Shown: positions 7,071 to 10,854 of the stretch, piece after piece
Layout of the letters: the number at the start of each line of letters is the position of its first letter
Numbering within the stretch: position 1 is the stretch's first letter
Assembly: GCA_030632545.1 (NCBI GenBank)
Contig: DAOVUO010000044.1
Span: 1 to 10,854, forward strand
DNA from: Bacteroidales bacterium
GTDB taxonomy: Bacteria; Bacteroidota; Bacteroidia; Bacteroidales; DYOH01
Direction: 5' to 3'
DNA length: 10,854 bases
Notes under the pieces: model-generated
What the model was told of the DNA's origin: nothing
Seen by the model: only the letters and a program-made list of their open reading frames with translations
Databases searched by the model: none
Program-made: the position numbers and the translations under genes

Positions 7071-7152
7071 AGATTTACTAAATTCCATTTTATCTACTAT
7101 GTTGTTCATAACTAGCGGAATACGGTTTTGAAACAGTAAATTTAGTAAATCT
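7071..7152. repeat. 14-bp perfect inverted repeat with 54-nt spacer, downstream of recQ
   Basis: AGATTTACTAAATT (7071-7084) and its exact reverse complement AATTTAGTAAATCT (7139-7152) flank 54 bp, ending 20 bp from the recQ stop. The spacer has no ORF and no T-run follows either arm, so it is not a typical intrinsic terminator. It may be a 3' stem-loop protecting the recQ mRNA or a small mobile-element relic; neither is shown by the sequence. Confidence 0.65.
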
Positions 7153-7172
7153 TACCGAACCATTGTTGTTTA

Positions 7173-9356
7173 CTAGTGTCCCATTTCAGAAATGAATTTT
7201 ATTCTCAAAAGTCTAATGTCTTCTTCAGTATATTCATCTTCTCCCAATTCGTCTAATGCTTCTTGCAGGCTATCATTATTAGATTCTCTAAAATATTCAA
7301 ATACTTCATTTTGGTGGTCTGCATCCATTACTTGATCAATATAATAATCAATATTAAGTTTAGTGCCTGAATTTACAATTGCTTCAACTTCTGTTAGTAA
7401 GTTTTTCATTTCAAGTCCTTTAGCATCTGTAATGTCTGTAAGTGCAATTTTTCTGTCTATACTATGAATAATATAAACTTTCATACCTGATTTTTTGACT
7501 ACAGATTTAACTATTAGGTCTTGAGCTCGTTCAATTTCATTCTCCTCAACGTACAGTTTTATAAGTTCCACAAAATCCTTCCCAAATTTGCGTGCTTTAC
7601 CTTGTCCAACTCCTGTAATATTTTGCATTTCTTCAATAGAAATTGGATATTGTGTTGACATATCTTCAAGAGAAATATCTTGAAAAATTACAAATGGAGG
7701 AAGATTTTTCTTTTTAGATATTTGTTTTCGCAATTCTCTTAGCATAGCAAATAGCTGTGGGTCAGAAGAACCAGCAGATCCGCCTTGTGGTATTGATTGA
7801 GATTCTTGATCTTCATCAAAATTGTGATCTTTAGTTAATAAAAATGTTTGAGGTTTCTCAAAAAAAGCTTTTCCTTTTTTAGTTAGTTTTAAAATACCGT
7901 AATTTTCAATATCTTTTGATAGTAGTTTTGCTATGAGTGTGTGACGTAATACCATATTCCAAAACTTGATATCCTTTTCATACCCTTTACCAAAAACGTC
8001 AAGTTTGGTGTGTTTATAGGATTTTATGGTTGCATTAGTTTTTCCAGCTAAAATAGTCGAAATGTGTTCTGCTTTAAATAGTTCTTTAACTTCAATTACA
8101 GCTTCAATAACTAGTTGAACATATTCTTTTCCTTCAAATTGTTTTTTAGGATGAAGGCAATTATCACAATTTCCACAATCTTTTTTAAGCTCTTCACCAA
8201 AATAATTAAGTAAAATCCTTGGTCTGCATAAGCTTGTCTCTGCATAAGCAACTGTTTCTAACAGAAGTTGTCTGCCAATTTCCTGTTCAGCAACAGGCTT
8301 ATTTTGCATGAATTTTTCAAGCTTTTGTATGTCCTTATAGCTGTAAAAAGCAATACATTTTCCTTCGCCGCCATCTCTACCACCTCTGCCAGTTTCTTGA
8401 TAATAACCTTCAAGACTTTTAGGAATATCGTAATGTATCACAAAGCGAACATCTGGTTTGTCTATTCCCATTCCAAATGCAATTGTTGCAACAATAACAT
8501 CTGCTTCTTCCATTAGAAATTTATCTTGATTGCCAGCCCTTGTAGCGGCATCCATTCCTGCATGATATGGTAATGCTTTTATTCCATTAACAACTAAAGT
8601 TTCTGATAATTCCTCAACTTTTTTACGACTCAAGCAATATATAATACCCGATTTATTTTTATTGGCAACAATAAACTTAATTATTTGTCTTTCGGTATCA
8701 ATTTTAGGTCTAACCTCATAATATAAATTTGATCGAAAAAATGAAGCTTTAAATACTATTGAATCAAGTATTCCCAAATTTTTCTGAATATCATTTTGGA
8801 CTTTAGGCGTAGCTGTGGCTGTAAGAGCTATGATTGGCTCACGGCTAATTTCCTCTACCATCGCCCTGATTTTCCTGTATTCAGGCCTAAAGTCATGTCC
8901 CCATTCAGAAATACAGTGGGCTTCGTCAACAGCATAAAAGGAGATTTTTATGTTTTTCAGAAAATCTATATTATCCTGTTTTGTAAGTGATTCTGGAGCC
9001 ACGTATAGCATTTTAGCTTTTCCTGCTATAATATTTTGTTTAACCTCATTAATTTGCCCCTTAGAAAGAGAGGAGTTTAGGAAAAATGCAATTTCATCGT
9101 TCTGACTATATCCACGTATAGAATCTACTTGATTTTTCATTAATGCAATTAGTGGCGATATTATAATCGCCGTACCTTCCATTAATATAGCAGGTAGTTG
9201 ATAGGTAAGCGATTTGCCTCCTCCTGTAGGCATAAGGACAAAGCTATCGTTGCCTGATAATACATTTTCTATAATTTCTTTTTGTAGTCCTTTAAATCTA
9301 TCGAACCCAAAATACTTCTTTAAATACTTTTCTAAAGGCTGTTCCAAATTCATCAT
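7173..9356 (-). CDS. recQ: ATP-dependent DNA helicase RecQ
   Basis: This 727-residue RecQ is a 3'-5' DNA helicase acting in recombination, replication-fork repair and suppression of illegitimate exchange. Visible parts in order: motif 0 with Gln25 (FKGLQKEII), Walker A MPTGGGKS (42-49), Walker B DEAH (144-147) followed by the RecQ-specific aromatic loop CISEWGHDFRPEY, TATATP, and the C-terminal RecA motif QETGRGGRDG. The zinc module has four Cys (C377, C394, C397, C400), then a winged helix, then an HRDC domain (~532-603). A further ~120-residue acidic C-terminal extension explains the length against ~610 for E. coli RecQ and is usual in Bacteroidota. The start at 9356 sits 7 nt after GAGG; a second ATG follows directly. 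It is transcribed away from tatC, probably from the -7 box at 9395-9402. Confidence 0.97.
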   Translation of the reverse strand: MMNLEQPLEKYLKKYFGFDRFKGLQKEIIENVLSGNDSFVLMPTGGGKSLTYQLPAILMEGTAIIISPLIALMKNQVDSIRGYSQNDEIAFFLNSSLSKGQINEVKQNIIAGKAKMLYVAPESLTKQDNIDFLKNIKISFYAVDEAHCISEWGHDFRPEYRKIRAMVEEISREPIIALTATATPKVQNDIQKNLGILDSIVFKASFFRSNLYYEVRPKIDTERQIIKFIVANKNKSGIIYCLSRKKVEELSETLVVNGIKALPYHAGMDAATRAGNQDKFLMEEADVIVATIAFGMGIDKPDVRFVIHYDIPKSLEGYYQETGRGGRDGGEGKCIAFYSYKDIQKLEKFMQNKPVAEQEIGRQLLLETVAYAETSLCRPRILLNYFGEELKKDCGNCDNCLHPKKQFEGKEYVQLVIEAVIEVKELFKAEHISTILAGKTNATIKSYKHTKLDVFGKGYEKDIKFWNMVLRHTLIAKLLSKDIENYGILKLTKKGKAFFEKPQTFLLTKDHNFDEDQESQSIPQGGSAGSSDPQLFAMLRELRKQISKKKNLPPFVIFQDISLEDMSTQYPISIEEMQNITGVGQGKARKFGKDFVELIKLYVEENEIERAQDLIVKSVVKKSGMKVYIIHSIDRKIALTDITDAKGLEMKNLLTEVEAIVNSGTKLNIDYYIDQVMDADHQNEVFEYFRESNNDSLQEALDELGEDEYTEEDIRLLRIKFISEMGH

Positions 9357-9360
9357 ATTA

Positions 9361-9367
9361 TCACCTC
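9361..9367 (-). promoter_or_regulatory. Shine-Dalgarno of recQ
   Basis: On the minus strand GAGGTGA precedes the recQ ATG with 7 nt after GAGG. It supports the first of the two adjacent ATG codons as the start. Together with hsp20 it is one of only two strong sites in the window. Confidence 0.6.
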
Positions 9368-9394
9368 AGACTTTAATTTTAGCTGTAATGTCAA

Positions 9395-9402
9395 CAAATA
9401 TA
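9395..9402 (-). promoter_or_regulatory. Candidate recQ promoter, -7 box
   Basis: The minus strand reads TATATTTG, a perfect match to the Bacteroidota sigma-A -7 consensus TAnnTTTG. A start site a few bases downstream would give a leader of about 30 nt containing the recQ Shine-Dalgarno. No TTG-type -33 element is seen at the usual distance, so support is partial. Confidence 0.5.
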
Positions 9403-9477
9403 ATTCTTTCTTAAATATTGTACGTTAAAAAAAGCAAAAACAATGAAAGTATTTTCATTATGAAACATCAATATTTT

Positions 9478-9485
9478 TATATTTG
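9478..9485 (+). promoter_or_regulatory. Candidate tatC promoter, -7 box
   Basis: TATATTTG matches TAnnTTTG exactly and is the same octamer that faces recQ 76 bp away. It would give an A-rich leader of about 35 nt before the tatC ATG at 9527, typical of Bacteroidota. The -33 region (near 9450) lacks a clean TTG. Confidence 0.5.
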
Positions 9486-9526
9486 TAAGCTAAAAATAAA
9501 TAAAAAAATAAAATAAAGTACTACTT

Positions 9527-10348
9527 ATGGTGAAAAAAAATAGAGGAAATGAGGAAGAAATGTCCTTTTTGGCTCATATTGAGGTTCTTAGGTGGCATCT
9601 AGTTCGCTCTTTTTTAGCGATACTTTTATTTGCTATAATTGCTTTTATTTTTCGAGATTTTGTATTTGATACAGTGATTTTAGCTCCAAAGCGAGCTGAC
9701 TTTTTTACAAATGCAAAGTTCTGTGAACTAGGACATTTCGTTAATGTGGAATCACTTTGTATTAATTCTAAGCCATTTCAGATAATAAATATTAAAATGG
9801 CTGGCCAGTTTTCCACGCATATAATGGTTTCTCTTATTGTTGGCTTTGTTGTTGCTTTTCCTTATGTTTTTTGGGAAATCTGGCGATTTGTGATGCCAGC
9901 TTTAAAAAATAAAGAGAAACGTCACACTAGAGGGGCAGTATTTTTTTCTTCATTGTTATTTACACTTGGTGTTTTGTTTGGATATTATCTTATTACACCA
10001 TTATCTGTCCATTTTCTAGGTTCTTATAATGTTAGTAGTGAGGTTCTTAATCAAATTAATTTGAATTCGTATATATCTACATTTACGTCTGTTGTTTTAG
10101 CAAGTGGAATTATTTTTGAGTTACCAATAATTATTGTGTTTCTGTCTCGTGCAGGATTAGTTACTCCTGAAATATTAAAAGTTTACAGAAGACATTCTTT
10201 AGTAACTATTTTAATTTTGTCGGCTATTATTACACCACCCGATGTGTTTAGCCAAATACTTGTAACCTTTCCACTAATTATTTTATACGAAGTAGGAATT
10301 TATTTGTCAAAAAAAATAACTAAAAAAAGAGAGGCTGAATTAGTTTAG
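9527..10348 (+). CDS. tatC: Twin-arginine translocase subunit TatC
   Basis: This 273-residue inner-membrane protein is the receptor core of the Tat pathway, which binds twin-arginine signal peptides and exports folded proteins with TatA/B-type partners. Six membrane segments can be read (about 26-46, 97-120, 140-165, 183-205, 222-236 and 240-257). Family hallmarks are MSFLAHIEVLRW at 12-23, FPYVFWEIWRFVMPAL, Glu130 in KNKEKR (equivalent to E. coli E103), Asp239 in TPPDVFSQ and the YEVGIY segment. The first periplasmic loop has an insert with two Cys (about 65 and 76), as in other Bacteroidota TatC. The Glu that aligns with E. coli E15 (HLIELR) is Val20 here, with a Glu one position earlier. 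No tatA/B is in the window. It is followed 96 bp later by lptB. Confidence 0.95.
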   Translation: MVKKNRGNEEEMSFLAHIEVLRWHLVRSFLAILLFAIIAFIFRDFVFDTVILAPKRADFFTNAKFCELGHFVNVESLCINSKPFQIINIKMAGQFSTHIMVSLIVGFVVAFPYVFWEIWRFVMPALKNKEKRHTRGAVFFSSLLFTLGVLFGYYLITPLSVHFLGSYNVSSEVLNQINLNSYISTFTSVVLASGIIFELPIIIVFLSRAGLVTPEILKVYRRHSLVTILILSAIITPPDVFSQILVTFPLIILYEVGIYLSKKITKKREAELV

Positions 10349-10356
10349 AATTTTTA

Positions 10357-10364
10357 TATTTTTG
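10357..10364 (+). promoter_or_regulatory. Candidate lptB promoter, -7 box
   Basis: TATTTTTG fits TAnnTTTG and lies eight bases after the tatC stop, giving an lptB leader of roughly 75 nt. No -33 TTG was found at the proper distance, and there is no terminator between tatC and lptB, so read-through from tatC is also likely. Confidence 0.4.
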
Positions 10365-10444
10365 CAGAACTTATTTTATTAAAGGAAATTTGCTTGAAAT
10401 ATCTAATTGTTGATTTTTTAAGCTAAAATACAAATATTACAGAT

Positions 10445-10854
10445 ATGAAATTATATACCGACAATGTTGTTAAGGCCTATGGAAAAAGAACTGTAGTTAA
10501 AGGTGTGTCGATTGAAGTAAAGCAAGGTGAAATTGTAGGTTTGCTGGGGCCAAATGGTGCTGGAAAAACAACTACATTTTATATGATTGTTGGTTTGATA
10601 AAGCCTAATGAAGGAAAAGTTTTTCTGGATAGTCAGGATATTACTAGTTTGCCAATGTATAAAAGGGCGCAGCTTGGTATTGGGTATTTACCTCAAGAGG
10701 CTTCAGTTTTTCGAAAACTAAGTGTTGAAGATAATATTAAGGCAGTATTAGAAATGTCTGATTTGAGTAAGGAAGAACAAAAAGATCGATTGGAATCCTT
10801 ACTAAATGAATTTGGATTAGAGCATATTAGAAAAAGTTTTGGCATTCAACTTTC
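10445..10854 (+). CDS. lptB: LPS export ABC transporter ATPase LptB, 5' part
   Basis: The first 136 codons of an ABC ATPase are present; the gene runs off the right edge. LptB powers the LptB2FGC complex that extracts lipopolysaccharide from the inner membrane and pushes it across the Lpt bridge to the outer membrane. Visible elements are the opening LYTDNVVKAYGKRTVVKGVS, Walker A GPNGAGKT at 35-42 directly followed by TTFYMIVGL, which is typical of LptB, and the Q-loop YLPQEASVFRKLSV with Gln84. The sequence ends at IQLS, just where the LSGGE(R) signature would begin, so signature, Walker B and H-loop lie outside. The ATG is the first in frame after an upstream stop; no Shine-Dalgarno is seen. 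Confidence 0.93.
   Translation, partial: MKLYTDNVVKAYGKRTVVKGVSIEVKQGEIVGLLGPNGAGKTTTFYMIVGLIKPNEGKVFLDSQDITSLPMYKRAQLGIGYLPQEASVFRKLSVEDNIKAVLEMSDLSKEEQKDRLESLLNEFGLEHIRKSFGIQL

Noticed and set aside
8268..9414. Plus-strand open frames at 8268-8516, 8796-8990 and 9214-9414
   Set aside because: All are antisense to conserved recQ sequence or its leader and show no family features.
1..10854. CRISPR array, tRNA/rRNA genes, insertion sequences, prophage or a new defence system
   Set aside because: No spaced direct repeats, cloverleaf, transposase motifs or defence-type gene cluster were seen; the genes present belong to known families or are a single uncharacterised repeat protein.

Overview
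The window is chromosomal DNA of an AT-rich member of the Bacteroidota. The evidence is a type IX secretion C-terminal sorting domain, Bacteroidota-type -7 promoter boxes (TAnnTTTG), a mostly Shine-Dalgarno-free gene set, a long RecQ with a Bacteroidota-style C-terminal extension, and a recQ-tatC-lptB neighbourhood. I cannot name genus or species. I see no tRNA, rRNA, CRISPR array, complete insertion sequence or phage module.

Layout. 1-494 (+): the 3' end of a polytopic membrane protein resembling the flippase-like / lysylphosphatidylglycerol-synthase TM family. 540-3284 (+): a large surface or exported protein with a lipobox, Asp-box beta-propeller repeats, a cadherin-like domain and a T9SS sorting domain. 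3456-3893 (+): an Hsp20 small heat-shock protein with a strong Shine-Dalgarno and a clear intrinsic terminator. 3965-4419: not empty intergenic DNA, but the decayed tail of a heavy-metal P-type ATPase (CcoI/CopA-like), joined by an ATGA overlap to a tiny ORF that may be a worn ccoS. 4409-6031 (+): a REC-PAS-coiled-coil-class III adenylate cyclase whose receiver lacks both the phosphoacceptor Asp and the conserved Lys. 6028-6873 (-): a cytoplasmic protein of about 17 short YD/MORN-like repeats, overlapping the cyclase stop tail to tail by 4 bp. 6874-7172: non-coding, with four tandem ACTT heptamers and a 14-bp perfect inverted repeat. 7173-9356 (-): RecQ helicase. 9527-10348 (+): TatC. 10445-10854 (+): the 5' part of lptB, cut by the window edge.

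How the genes relate. The right third is housekeeping: recQ and tatC diverge from a 170-bp region with the same -7 octamer facing each way, and lptB follows tatC with its own candidate promoter. The left and middle part looks accessory: envelope and secretion functions, stress protection, and a cAMP-type signalling protein inserted at or next to the ruins of a copper/cbb3-oxidase maturation locus. The two points most worth following up are the degenerate receiver on the cyclase and the previously hidden ATPase/ccoS remnant. I found no clear evidence of a wholly new multi-gene system.
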